The notes under the pieces: generated by a model | Databases searched by the model: none | What the model was told of the DNA's origin: nothing | The model's input: only the letters and a program-made list of their open reading frames with translations | Shown: positions 28,101-36,219 of the stretch, piece by piece | Layout of the letters: every line of letters begins with the position of its first letter | Numbering within the stretch: the stretch's first letter is position 1 | Translations under genes and position numbers: made by a program | Assembly (NCBI GenBank): GCA_030248225.1 | Contig: JASANE010018413.1 | Coordinates: forward strand, 1 to 64,000 | Direction: 5' to 3' | Length of the DNA: 64,000 bases | From: Trileptium ribeirensis | Taxonomy: Eukaryota > Nematoda > Enoplea > Enoplida > Thoracostomopsidae

Positions 28101-31100
28101 GTCGAAAACAATAGTTTCACTTCGTTCGATGATGGCGGCCATGTCTAAACAACTCATTGCGAACAAAGTTAAAACAGAGCGTTCCAATGCTGAAACCCAA
28201 ACATCTTCGGGTGTTGATTCTGAAAACGAGATCGGAAACGATGAATTATCTCGTGTCGTTGTGGTACGACCAAGAAAGAGTGAAACATTTAATGTTGATA
28301 CACAAACGACCCACCCAGAGCAAACGAATGGCGATATTTCGCTTGAAGCTGCAGGTGCGCACGTTGTGTTATGTCGTGTCACCCCAAACCATACTGTGAA
28401 ATAATTCCGCTGAAGTGTTGTGTTAGGGCTGTTGTAGATTCTATGATTTCGGCTTACATTAAATTAAGCCTATGACAGCAACATTGAAACACTAATTTTC
28501 ACTTCTTTGTGTTAGTTTACTTAAAAACAATGCAACCTAGCTATATCAACAGCAAAGTTAAAAGAAGTAGCCATCGCAGACGCTGCACAAACATTGCCAT
28601 TTACCGTAACTTCAGTATAACGAAACTAAAGTATGGCAAATAGTTTCAAGTATAAACAAGAAAGTGGGCGTTGGTTTGGATAGTTCTCATTTACAAATAA
28701 TTCACAATGCGATGATAGCTACAGCTTTAATTATGTACTATACACTTGAAAATATTTAAAATAGCGCAAACATTTTGTTTTTCGTTATAAATTTGGCAAT
28801 CATTACGGCATACGTATTGCTTAAGCCGTTTACATGAACGTAACGCGATTAGCTAAGTTATACTGTAACTACGGAATAATTTCGTAATAATTATATTCTT
28901 CAATGAATGTGCATCCGTCACAACGCGTGCGGGGTTCTGATGGTAATTTGAGAAGGGGAGAACTCTCGGGGTGATGTCTGACCCCGAGTTCGGGGAGGTG
29001 TTAATGGGGGTACATATTTTATATAAATTATTATTGAAACACAGCGGACGAAGCGATAGGTATTTCCACTGAGGACGCTAGGGTGAAAATTGTAAAAAAA
29101 ATTTGTTATGCGTTGACAGCAAGAGTGAAGAAGACGTGCCCTTTAGATGAACCGAGCAGCTCCGACCTCAGCTTCCGCGTCAAAATGGAAAAGTTAGATT
29201 TTTAAGGATCTTAGCCAAATTTGGCTATACCTATTCCAGTCTTTCGCAGCCCATATCTAGCGACACTAGCTTCGCATCGTAAACGCGACCACCGTGCAGA
29301 ATTAGGTTATAAAGATCTGCATTTTTGTACTCCACGAGTTTTTATCACCCCTTGGGTCGCTGTGGACACGAATTATGTTCGTCGAGCCTTTGCCATAAAT
29401 CGCTATTTTTTTAAATTTCGGCATGGTATTATGTGTGTTTACCTTAAAATTAGTGTTAATGCGGATATCAAACACTCTGAATACCATAGTTTTGCTATTT
29501 TGAGTTCAACTTGACGCTGTTATAGTTTTTTTTGAGATTTCAAAGATCGACGAACATGATTTCCAAAATGTAGTGAGTTTCCATTTGTCTGATTATTTAT
29601 TGTGTGCAAAGCATCTAGAATGGTCTCTACTATATAGGTTTTTTGAGCACTGGATATAATGATCTGGTTATTTAGAATCCCTTGTGCATATTTCTTGGGT
29701 TTTTTTAATTGGTTTATGGGAAATGAACCCAATTTCCAGAATCTAGTCTATCTTCTGTGATTTGATTACATATTGCGTACATGGCATCAAGAAATATCAA
29801 TATAGATTTTAGAATGTGAAGGAAGAAAATATGAAGGTACTTATGTACTATTTAGGGTTTACGGTCATTGAAACCGATTGTGGTGATGGAATTTAATCTA
29901 TCTTCAGTGGTTTGACTACGTATTACGTACAGGGCATCAAGAATTGTCTATAGATTTTAGAATGTGAAGGAAAAATGAAGGTATTTAGGTATTATTTCCA
30001 GTGCTTAGGTACCTTCCTATGCCACCTAAAGTTGGGCGAATCGTGTTTGTGAAAGCCAAAAATTTGGTTTCTTGTTGGGATGGCCCAAAGTGTGTAATAG
30101 GTCTTTTGAAAAGGAAACTTTATCAAATTGGACACTCTAATGACTTTGCTAACACTATTTCCAATACGTAACTACCTTATTATACCCTTAAACTTGATTT
30201 ATCGTGTTTGTGGGGCCCCAAAAATTCTATTTTTGTATATGGCTTGCCCAAAGTGCAATTTAGGTTATGTTAAAAAGCAAACTTTATCAAATTGAGCATT
30301 CTAGTGACTTTGTGAACACTATTTTCAGTATCTAGGTACCTTCTTATACCCTTATCTTTTATTTCCCTTTTTGGGAAATCAAAGAATCGATTTTTCGTAT
30401 CTGGCTCGCCCAAAGTGCGATTTAGGTCCTTTAAAACAAACTACATCAAATTGGACACTACTGACATTGCGAACACAATTTCCAGTATCTAGGTACCTTG
30501 CTATACACATACAATAGTTAGGCTAATGACTTTTCCGGTAGTCCAAAATACGGTTTTTCGTATCTGGCTCGCCAAAAGTGTGATTTAAGTCCGTTAAAAA
30601 CTAAGCTTGATTAAAATTGGACACTTTTTTGAAAATTTGCCCGCAGTTAAACGTTTTGGTGCCGTCTCCTGATGTGTATTTCGCTCAAGAAAAATAACAA
30701 AAACAAGATAGAAAAAATTCCCCAAACGGAAATTGGAAAAGGACCCAAAAATTCAGTCATAACAATGCCCTTCGTTATTTCACTCACTAAAATATCTAAA
30801 ACAAGCAAGGTTCTTAACCCCTTGTTCATTGTCTCCGTTCACTATATAGATATGACTAGTAAGCTTAATAATTTCCAAAAGTGAGCGGAGCGGTAGGCAA
30901 ATTTTTCATTATCTTATTTATGTATACATGTATTTCAACTAAATATTTAACCAATTTATAATAAGTATCACGTTTTAGACAATTGATGTCAAATCATCCA
31001 AAACAGGCTGGCTAGCTAAACATTTGCCAACTAATTAGCTAAATAATAACTAATTAGCACCCATGATAAAATCGTAAAGCTTTAAAAGCCACATATTCAT

Positions 31101-33261
31101 GATGAGCGAATTCTAAAACACCCGAGCGTAAAAAATAGCAATTTAAAGTGATATTAAAATTTGCATAAAATTAACTAAATAGCTAATTAACTAACTAATT
31201 AGAATATACAGCCAAGTTTCAGAGCTTCAGACACGTCATATTCGTGATCAACGACATAGAAAACCACCGTGTGTAATTTTTGTTTCACTACTGAGCACTT
31301 TGAAAGTTTTCAAAAAGTTGACTATTTATAATTAATTGGTAATTACTAACTAACTAACTAATTAGCAGGTTTTAGCTTCGTCTGGTAGTAATAAACACCA
31401 GATTCATAATCAGCACAGCGAAACAGTATAATCACCAAAATAATAGATTTATACTAATTATTCGTTGAAAAGTATGCAATATTTGTTTGAAAATGCTGAA
31501 AATAGGGTATCGCGCTTAACTAATTAGTTAATATTACTAATTAACTAAAGCAAATTTTGACAAAAACCATTAAGTCTTGCACCTGAAGGATATTAGGCCT
31601 TCCAACCAAAAAAAATTTTAATCGTGCAAGAAGTTATTGAGGAGTTCGACGGACAGACAGTTTTTTCCACTGACGAGAACAAAAACCTTCGCTCAGCTCA
31701 AGAAAGGTGTTTTTACTCATACAGTATTAAAAACAAAATTACCAATTACACCATGGAACCCTCACCTGAATTTTCATTCAGTCGCTAAAATAACAAAAAC
31801 ACGTGTTTGATGCACACCTCATTAAGTGAGTACGAGTGCACAGTTGCAGTAGTTGAAAAATCAAGCGTGTGCACAAACTGTAAATATAATTTCATTTATT
31901 AAATGCCGATAAGACATAATTAAGACGGGGTTCGCCAACCCGTAACATAGGTAAAATAGGTTACAGGACTGTATGAAATTATGGCGGAGAACAATATTAA
32001 AGTACATACTGCAAAAGATTGCATAAACTTTTCAAAAGAAAGATTTTAGGAATATTCACAGACAGTTATAACCGGTTTTTGTTGTGTTCACAGTCAATAT
32101 TTTCAGATGAGCTGTGTTTATTTCCAAGTTCGTTTGAATATTTCCTCGCCAAAATTATACTACATAATATGTTATATAATGTTAAATCCTCAGACGACCT
32201 CACGTAGAAACAGGTTCTCGTAGTACATCAATTTAACGGCGTTTTTGTAAAATACATACATTAATAATTTTAGTTTATATTAATCCTGTAAGTCAAGCAA
32301 CGTGAATATGCTTTTTGAATGTTGTTATTAAAGCAGAAAACGAATAAATTAATGTGGAATGTAAAACTTGGAAGTGGCGCACCTCTTCTTAATTATGTCT
32401 TATCGGCATTTGAAAATGAATTTTATTTACAGCTCGTGGAAACGCTTGATTTTACAACAACAACTGAACTGTGCACTCGTACTTATATAATGACGGGTGT
32501 GTATAACACACTTGTTTTGTATTTTAGCGACTGAAAAAAATTAGCTGAGGTTCACATGTGTTTAATTTATCATGGTTTTAATATTTTAGTGAGTAAGAAC
32601 AGCTTTATCGTATCTATATAGTGAACGAAAACATTGAACAGTAAGCCTGAAGGGCTCCAACCCATTGCTTTTCCTATATTTTAGTGAGTGAAATAAAGAA
32701 GAGCATTATTAAAACTGAAAAAGCATTTTTTCAGTTTATAACAAACTTGTAAATGTTGACTAAGGTTGCAATCCAGTGGATCCTTTTTCCAATATTCCCG
32801 TTTAGACAATTTTTTCTAACTTACTTTTCAATTATTCATTGCGCTCAGGACTTAGTCACCTGAAATATTTGGATGAAATTATGATTCTAAATTTTGTTTA
32901 AGGTGAAACTCAAAATTCGAAACAAAACAAAGAAGCACTTAGTGCTGGTGCAGCTGCCGCGATTAGAGAAGCGGATGGCCTTCGCGTTGCATTGACTGAT
33001 CTTCAAGACGATGTTACGGAGTTATTCAACCGTCTCATTCCTAATTGCCGTGTGTCAGACCCGCGAAGCGTTGCAGTGGTCGTCAAGCATTTGCTAGCTT
33101 CGAATCCCAAAGAATCAGAAGATGACCGATGTGAAAGCGAAGCTGTGCTTAAGTCCGAACCTTTTGACAACACAGTAGTAAATGCTCGTATTCATGTAGA
33201 TGCGCAGAACGAGCAGTTCAGCAACAAACGCGCTCCTATAGAAGAAATTTTATTGGAATAA
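1035..33261 (+). CDS. MORC-like CW-zinc-finger chromatin protein, 3' part (7 exons)
   Basis: Seven exons join in phase: 1035-1156, 18547-18885, 21132-21240, 21483-21652, 23302-23692, 28090-28354 and 32903-33261. Together they total 1755 nt, 584 codons plus TAA. Every junction is GT-AG and phase-compatible. The product has a CW-type zinc finger (Cys12, Cys15, Trp32, Cys34, Cys44), a Ser/Thr/Pro-rich stretch (45-153), an unrecognised compact segment (154-247), an acidic SUMO-interacting motif (368-371) and a C-terminal helical segment (about 486-530). Four psi-K-x-E SUMO-acceptor motifs occur at Lys2, 262, 405 and 549. MORC proteins are nuclear GHKL ATPases that compact chromatin; CW, SUMO sites and C-terminal helix in this order are the MORC3/4 plan. 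The ATPase part is not in the window and must lie to the left. A different CW protein is possible. The gene hosts a minus-strand receptor gene in its first intron here. Confidence 0.65.
3128..3310. repeat. Dispersed repeat family A, copy 1
   Basis: Shares a diagnostic run (GTGCCCTTTAGTT, then CAGCTCCGACC, a GTT/GTCAAAATGG block, TTTTTAAGGGTTCTTTGCC and GGCCATACGGGTACC) with about 29125-29310 and 53067-53190. A weaker match lies at about 25545-25690. The copies are diverged and no termini or target duplications are clear. Downstream of copy 1 the sequence about 3300-3390 also resembles 51550-51620. Confidence 0.6.
3787..4281 (-). CDS. iGluR-like 3' exon: S2 and M4
   Basis: Begins DAINYVRCKKGSV directly after a TTTCAG acceptor on the minus strand and ends with TGA at 3787-3789, giving 164 codons. 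YRDSLSSLYIHPIADYYGAQ and the following lines match the S2 pattern, in which a Tyr/Gly-containing stretch precedes a hydrophobic helix and the I..I..L.E.G segment. A hydrophobic run SLALAIALFEVAI is M4. A minus-strand AATAAA at 3430-3435 is a candidate polyadenylation signal. Confidence 0.8.
   Translation of the reverse strand, partial: DAINYVRCKKGSVLMTDQTIAAMVLMKHAIANISYRDSLSSLYIHPIADYYGAQFGAMALRRDLSWNIANIATVLNQIVECGIEMKIERKYGILHNSEHSRRSLRQTTKVPNLLTSPRFVKGCRDLLSCGYSLALAIALFEVAIETRFKPRGFGQWTLSHIARL
3787..10141 (-). CDS. Divergent ionotropic glutamate receptor (IR/iGluR-like), nested antisense gene
   Basis: Two minus-strand exons, 10141-8759 and 4281-3787, join in phase 0 (donor GAG|GTTAGC, acceptor CTGATTTCAG) across a 4.5 kb intron, giving 625 codons. 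The first exon holds ligand-binding half S1 (about 56-185; WNGIIGELVSGRIDAIPPLL and Arg162 in the ligand-Arg region), M1 (about 205-227), a long Ser/Thr/Asp-rich loop, a possible pore loop (about 342-362) and M3 (about 368-398). The second holds S2 (IADYYGAQFGAMALRRDLSW, TVLNQIVECGIEM) and M4 (about 591-612). iGluRs are tetrameric cation channels of the plasma membrane; divergent IR forms are often chemosensory. M3 has TSYKGVFVASIV in place of the usual SYTANLAAF motif. The 5' end is open: the frame has a TAA just before 10141, so the exon starts at an acceptor there or near 10095, or at Met40, and no large extracellular amino-terminal domain is seen. Confidence 0.8.
4370..4830. repeat. Dispersed repeat family B, copy 1
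   Basis: Matches about 50790-51200 in the same orientation. Shared runs include a GTTAGCACC / GTTAGCGCC box, TTGGAGGTTCT(T/C)TTTAGCAC, GGTAATTTTATTTA-like and GCTGTTTAAAAGAGTGG. By eye the copies are about two-thirds to three-quarters identical, so this is an old element. No coding capacity. Confidence 0.6.
5985..6469 (+). repeat. Dispersed repeat family C, copy 1
   Basis: Direct repeat of 14188-14639. Starts TTTATTGAGCGGAGCGAAGC, contains a short (GTTC)n run with GGTCCGACGGATCTCAA, then an AATTAG-rich part, and ends CACTACCGACTAGT. The copies are nearly identical apart from small indels. The GAGCGGAGCG end recurs at 30882, which marks a family of small non-autonomous elements. Confidence 0.85.
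8759..10141 (-). CDS. iGluR-like exon: S1, M1, pore region, M3, start of S2
   Basis: This is one uninterrupted frame of 461 codons. It carries LRVGIILSPPY, typical of the first strand of the ligand-binding domain, then the S1 signature, M1 (WLIGALAFLVVTVYV) and a loop of about 115 residues rich in Ser, Thr, Asp and Gln. Next come the putative re-entrant segment RWLISFAEYCYKIPFG and M3. The frame runs ten codons beyond the GTTAGC donor before a stop, which supports splicing at 8758. The upstream limit of the exon is uncertain. Confidence 0.8.
10142..11215. other. Intron sequence upstream of the iGluR-like exon
   Basis: AT-rich, with no supported exon. Any 5' exons of the minus-strand receptor should lie here or further right, but none shows a clear receptor motif. 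A short run of repeated TTCGATTCGA-type pentamers occurs at 10620-10640. Confidence 0.4.
11216..11997. mobile_element. Foldback element with ~280 bp arms
   Basis: The left arm (11216-11490) is the imperfect reverse complement of the right arm (about 11720-11997). For instance AATACACACCAGTAGATTTC on the right mirrors the left, and GGTCTTTTCTTTTA at the left end mirrors TAAAAGAAAAGACC at the right. The ~230 bp spacer carries a run of 14 C. There is no coding capacity. Probably a non-autonomous DNA element. Confidence 0.75.
13440..14150. repeat. Probable decayed transposon-derived segment
   Basis: A GC-richer stretch with repeat-like wording (GGCCTCAAATACCAATTGAC, ATGGTCCATTTTAGCC, GGGTACCCCC) is set in AT-rich DNA. 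No open frame has recognisable similarity. It abuts dispersed repeat C copy 2. Called only from composition and style. Confidence 0.35.
14188..14639 (+). repeat. Dispersed repeat family C, copy 2
   Basis: Near-identical direct copy of 5985-6469, from TTTATTGAGCAGAGCGAAGC to CACTACCGACTAGT, with a few deletions (shorter GTTC run, missing ~13 bp near the ATTTGGGATT repeat). Confidence 0.85.
15160..15225 (+). repeat. Short dispersed repeat, inverted relative to 17985-18055
   Basis: The block GGAAGTTTAATTCCAGTAAA with AGCCGGAACCGGAATTCCG is the approximate reverse complement of 17985-18055. A weaker fragment lies near 12400-12440. Presumed remnants of one small element. Confidence 0.45.
16932..16975. 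repeat. Perfect 11 bp stem with 22 nt loop
   Basis: CTACACCATGC at 16932-16942 is the exact reverse complement of GCATGGTGTAG at 16965-16975. The stem is too short for a microRNA precursor. Probably a chance or transposon-derived hairpin. Confidence 0.5.
17040..17400 (+). repeat. Diverged two-copy direct repeat
   Basis: Two related segments (about 17048-17150 and 17165-17345) share TTGAGCATGA, AACAT-TATCAATAT-like and TTTCTAGAAGAGT-AG-TAATGC blocks. The second copy carries an insertion of ~60 bp. No coding meaning seen. Confidence 0.5.
18547..18885 (+). CDS. Exon with last CW cysteine and Ser/Thr/Pro-rich linker
   Basis: The acceptor is ATTATACTATAG. The first base completes Arg41, followed by IRC, which supplies the fourth zinc-binding Cys (Cys44) at the spacing expected after the previous exon. 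That match is why this acceptor was preferred over AGCAAGCAG at 18588. The remaining ~110 residues are rich in Ser, Thr, Pro, Gln and Val with no recognisable fold, so this is probably a disordered linker. The donor is GC|GTTAGT, leaving phase 2. Confidence 0.75.
18886..21131. other. 2.2 kb intron of the MORC-like gene
   Basis: Contains the 174 bp tandem duplication at 19571-19910, a repeat-like segment about 19920-20290 ending in a CACACACACAGACAG run and an oligo-C tract, and a GC-rich segment with oligo-C/G runs at about 20820-21010. No exon seen. Confidence 0.5.
19571..19910 (+). repeat. 174 bp tandem duplication
   Basis: Two adjacent diverged units with a 174 bp period share CCAAGTATGAA, AGAAGTGT, CCCCATATAAGACACTAAAA and CCCACGACTT blocks. 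Confidence 0.8.
21132..21240 (+). CDS. Exon of unrecognised compact segment, part 1
   Basis: The acceptor is CACGATTTCAG and the donor GTTAGT. The single first base completes the codon left open by the previous exon, followed by 36 codons rich in acidic and aromatic residues (YISSETDLDEIYNL near the start). An alternative in-phase acceptor at 21113 would add 18 bases. I do not recognise a domain. The phase match on both sides and the codon-like composition support a real exon. Confidence 0.6.
21483..21652 (+). CDS. Exon of unrecognised compact segment, part 2
   Basis: The acceptor is ATTTGTTTAG and the donor a near-consensus GTGAGT. It encodes 56 codons plus 2 nt, beginning FANIKIFEDARNDD and ending in a hydrophobic/basic stretch (SQLYHFIRTLVLTHRLGVF). 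It joins to the exon before it in phase 0 across a 242 bp intron, and to the exon after it in phase 2. The pattern of alternating hydrophobic residues suggests a folded domain of about 93 residues together with the previous exon. No family is recognised. Confidence 0.6.
21653..23301. other. 1.6 kb intron of the MORC-like gene
   Basis: AT-rich, with no supported exon. It ends in the CACTTACAG acceptor. No repeat unit stands out. Confidence 0.45.
23302..23692 (+). CDS. Exon with SUMO acceptor site and SUMO-interacting motif
   Basis: Acceptor CACTTACAG, donor GTATGT. It encodes a low-complexity, Ser/Gln/His/Thr-rich segment of 130 residues. Near its start is a perfect psi-K-x-E site, EVKQEPVD (Lys262). 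At its end is DDDVVIVEDPDED, four beta-branched or aliphatic residues flanked by acids, which is the textbook layout of a SUMO-interacting motif. Human MORC3 is known to be SUMOylated and to use such an interaction to enter nuclear bodies; a similar role here is inference. Confidence 0.75.
25947..26204 (+). repeat. Exact 129 bp tandem duplication
   Basis: The 129 bp unit 25947-26075 is repeated without a visible difference at 26076-26204. Identity implies a recent duplication or an assembly artefact. Confidence 0.95.
26540..27545 (+). repeat. Satellite block 1 (~345 bp units with shared 3' tail)
   Basis: Partial and complete units carry TAGTACCCTTCACGGAAGCA, TTTCATAGTAAAATGATAAA, GGCTCCGGTTCTGGA and GGGCATGGGAAACTC boxes. 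After the units comes a ~150 bp tail (GTGTGATATCCACATATAG to CGATAGAGTT at 27545) that also closes the block at 36220-37433. One unit is truncated near 27060. A 13-base G run lies near 27365. Confidence 0.85.
28090..28354 (+). CDS. MORC-like gene exon, acidic/polar with SUMO site
   Basis: The acceptor is AATATTTTAG, joined in phase 0 to the previous exon. The donor is GCAG|GTGCGC, leaving phase 1. It begins ITQLSKTIVSLRSMMAAMSK, a probable amphipathic helix, followed by VKTE (Lys405), a third SUMO-type site, and polar acidic sequence. Reading through the donor would stop at 28402-28404, so an alternative short isoform ending there is possible. Confidence 0.65.
29125..29310. repeat. Dispersed repeat family A, further copy
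   Basis: Shares GACGTGCCCTTTAGATGAAC, CAGCTCCGACCTCAGCTTCC and the TTTTTAAGGATCTTAGCCAAATTTGGC region with 3128-3310. The preceding ATTTCCACTGAGGACGCTAG segment recurs inverted near 52470. Confidence 0.6.
29740..29995 (+). repeat. Two-copy direct repeat of ~150 bp
   Basis: Two units share TCTATCTTC-GTG-TTTGA, GGCATCAAGAAT and ATAGATTTTAGAATGTGAAG. They lie directly before the 163 bp array. Confidence 0.7.
29996..30640 (+). repeat. 163 bp tandem array, four units
   Basis: The box (G)CCCAAAGTG or close variants recurs at 30084, 30247, 30409 and 30572, a steady 162-163 bp period. Each unit also holds an AAACT-CATCAAATTGGACACT-like box and CCAGTATCTAGGTACCTT. Units are diverged. Confidence 0.8.
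30882..31699. mobile_element. Small non-autonomous element with GAGCGGAGCG terminal inverted repeats
   Basis: The left end GAGCGGAGCGGTAGG matches the reverse complement of the right end, GAGCTGAGCGAAGG, with few differences. The interior is AT-rich with many TAATTAGCTAA-type words and no reading frame. The left end matches the start of repeat C, which suggests one family. Confidence 0.55.
32903..33261 (+). CDS. Terminal exon of MORC-like gene with helical segment
   Basis: The acceptor is TTTGTTTAAG; the first two bases complete a Gly codon with the G left by the previous exon. The Ala-rich IREADGLRVALTDLQDDV stretch and the following LFNRLIP and VVVKHLLASN have heptad-like hydrophobic spacing. 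This resembles the C-terminal helical/coiled region through which MORC proteins dimerise. LKSEPFD at Lys549 is a fourth SUMO-type site. The stop is TAA at 33259-33261. Confidence 0.7.
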
Positions 33262-33262
33262 A
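33257..33262 (+). promoter_or_regulatory. AATAAA overlapping the stop codon, possible polyadenylation signal
   Basis: AATAAA spans the TAA stop of the MORC-like gene. A second AATAAA lies near 33517 and is the more ordinary position for 3' end formation. Which is used cannot be told from sequence. Confidence 0.3.
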
Positions 33263-33539
33263 AGATGTCTAATGTTTATAACCATTACATCATGTCAAAA
33301 CTGTTTCATATTATAAATATTCAGTAAGTTGCAATATATGCACGTAATGTAATATTCTCTGTAATTTGCTGAAATTTCAATACAAGATTAAACCCTGTTT
33401 TTTGCTGAGGGCAAAACGCTAGCCGCGTAGATTTATTTAGCCATAAACTTTTGGACCAAAAGTATTGCCTTTGTGTGCGTGAAAGTAAAAACTTGCTTCT
33501 AATACGTAGCTACACGTAAAATAAAATTGACTCACCTAT
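33262..33539. other. Short 3' flank of the MORC-like gene
   Basis: AT-rich presumed 3' untranslated region, with an AATAAA near 33517. Confidence 0.4.
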
Positions 33540-34565
33540 AGCTGAGTACTGTGGTTTCTTTGTAGCGATATAAGTAATGGGATCTCGCCGATGGAAACTA
33601 TACGGAGGACACAATGCAATTTGTTGCCAGGAATTGTAAGAAAGAGACGTTGCAAAATAGGCTCGATGGCTGGAAGTATATTAAGGCCATATTGCCAAAT
33701 AATCGTTCTTGCTAGGACGAGTATGGAGCATTGCAAAATCTGCTCCACTGATCGGAAATGTGTCAAAAATACATTGTAAATTCTTTCCCCGTTTACAAAA
33801 GCTGAAATGTTTTACAGCATCTTCTTCTGTTGGCGGGCAGTCTGTGAAGGACACGTTGCAAGGCGTACTCCGTCGACGGATGCCATACGCAGGACACATT
33901 GACAAATCTATTTTTATGGAAAATGTACGAAAGACAATTTCAAAATCTGCTCCTTTGGCGGGAAGTGTACGATTCACACATCGCAATTTCTATCCAACAT
34001 AGGTTATGTAAAACTGATGACGGACTGACTGTAACATGTGCTCCTGTTTACAGAAAGCATACGAAGCGCAAATGGCAAAATCAGCTGCCATTGACGGGAA
34101 GTGTATGACATACATAAAACTAAATTTGCTCTCACTCCTACCGATGGGAAATGCTTATATTAGAAGTGGACTCGCTGCAAAATCTGCTCCTATTTACGGA
34201 AATTGACGAAGAACACATTATGATATCTGCTCCGTTGATGGGAAATGATTAAACAACAAAATACAACCTCTTCCTTCGTTAACCGGTAGTATATGAAGGT
34301 ACGCATGTTTTGTTGACGGGAAGTATTCGAAGTGAAGAAAACGCAGTCTTCTTCCATTTAAGTACAGTGTTAGAAGGACACAATACAAAACCTGTTCCAT
34401 TGCTCGACAAAGTGTGAATTGCACGTCGCAAAATCCGCTGCTGCCAGTGGCAAGGCTACGAAACGCACGTTACGAAATCTACTCGGACGTGAAATTTACG
34501 AAGGACACATTGCAAAATCCGCTTCCATTGTAGGGAATGTGAGCGAAAAGCACATTGCAAAATAA
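33540..34565 (+). repeat. Degenerate array of ~50 bp units
   Basis: Boxes close to GACGGGAAGTGTACGAAGGA and CACATTGCAAAATCTGCTCC alternate about every 50 bases for 1 kb (clear copies at about 33730, 33945, 34075, 34180, 34220 and 34500). Units are strongly diverged and of unequal length. It starts within ~300 bp of the MORC-like stop codon. Confidence 0.75.
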
Positions 34566-36219
34566 TAAGTAAATGATTTCTGTCCAGATAAGGATAGAGC
34601 TAACATAGTTAAAATAGTTATGTACGCAAAATTGTCACAAAATAATAAGTGCTACCGGTGTACATATTTTTAACGTAATGCAGCGAAAATGTGGCGTGGA
34701 ATGTAAATGATATTTCGCCGTGGCGAACGAAATAAATTGTATTATTTTGTAATTTGATAAGCCCACAATTTTGGTGCTGTTTTAATATTTTATTGTACTT
34801 TGATTGTAAAAAATGTTTTAGGCTTGTTTCAGGCTTGCTAGCCAACGTTTATGGTAACTGAATGCGCTTCAAAAATTTTGTCGCTACACGCACTAAGACA
34901 ATTAAGATCATATTCTTGATATTCACCTTTTAGGAGAACCTGTGTAATGTTTTTTCTTTTCTTTTAGTCAGTGTGGTTCGTGCCTCCATCTCAAAAACCT
35001 ACTGGTTTGCTTTGGACGTTGTATTGAACTCCATTATCAATATTTTTGCTGTGCAAATTTAGTCCAAAATTTGTACGGGACACACGTTATAGTAAACTCG
35101 CTATTCGATATTTCCACACTCAACCAACAGTATAACACCCCGATGATCTACATATGATTAAGCACAGCGCATAATTGGGTACGTTCACGGACAAATTCAT
35201 TGCATATGCGGAGGCACGTAGTTGCGTTTAAACGCAAAATGTGCTAAGAGTCGTTTCCATGTGTGTGCGTTTTTTTGAGCTATTCTGTATGTGACTGTAT
35301 ATAGCTTGAACTGTGTACGCGGAAGAATTGCTTACGTTTGGTGAGCATTTAGTTAGCGGTTTATAAAATATATATTTTTTAACGCAGAGCATCGTAGCAA
35401 AGAGTTAGCCTGGTGCTGTACTAAAAATTAGAGCTAAATTAGCCTGTGAAATTGTTTCGACCTCTGTCGATATTGATCAACGCATTGTTGCTTTGGAATC
35501 TAAAATAATTTTAGTACTTAGCTCTAATTTTGATTTTGAACCGACCGGTCGTGCAAAAAAATACGGCCTATTGTCACAATGTAACTCATAACATTTCGTG
35601 GCGCATTCACATATATTAGTAAACCGCTAATGTGTGGGACTCAGCATCCATAACGAATCATCTCGCTAAAAACGTGTTATTTATATATTTTAATTCATGC
35701 AGTTTCGTGCTACTCTATGTGTTCTGTTCTGTTAGTAAAGTTTTTTACTGGTTTCATTGTAGCCGATAAAATCTGCGGCTTGTGTAATGCGTGGTTCACA
35801 TTAAGATGCGTGCACTAACTGCAAACGGTTGCGTAAGAACCGCAGTTACATTGTAATGATGTGTTATCTTTCGCTAAAAGCTTTGTGGAACAGTTGACAT
35901 TTCTGAACGATGCTTGTAGGGACTCTTATCTGTAGAAGATTACACAGTTGTAACAACGTAGCTTAATGCACGCTTAGTGTAACGACAATAGTTGACGCAC
36001 GATGATGTAACGACGAATAATATCTTTCCACTGTTGCTATACAGCAACTGTGCCAGGTGCACGACAGTGTAACAATAGAGAACAACGCACGACATGACTG
36101 TTATGTAAACTGAATTGTTGAACGCTGGTGTATAATCAGTTGAATCTTAGCACAGTTGTTAAATCAAAGTAGCTGCATGGTTAGTAGGTAATTAGCGAAG
36201 TGCTGCACGAAGATAGCGA
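34566..36219. other. Anonymous AT-rich intergenic DNA
   Basis: No exon, RNA gene or clear repeat is seen on either strand. Confidence 0.4.

Larger units (their letters stand above)
28355..32902. other. 4.5 kb intron of the MORC-like gene
   Basis: Contains repeat A copy 3 (about 29125-29310), tandem repeats at 29740-30640 and the TIR-bearing element 30882-31699. The flanks (28405-28900, 31720-32880) are AT-rich with no supported exon. Confidence 0.5.

Noticed and set aside
33591..34108. Overlapping open frames on both strands
   Set aside because: They are by-products of the degenerate ~50 bp array.
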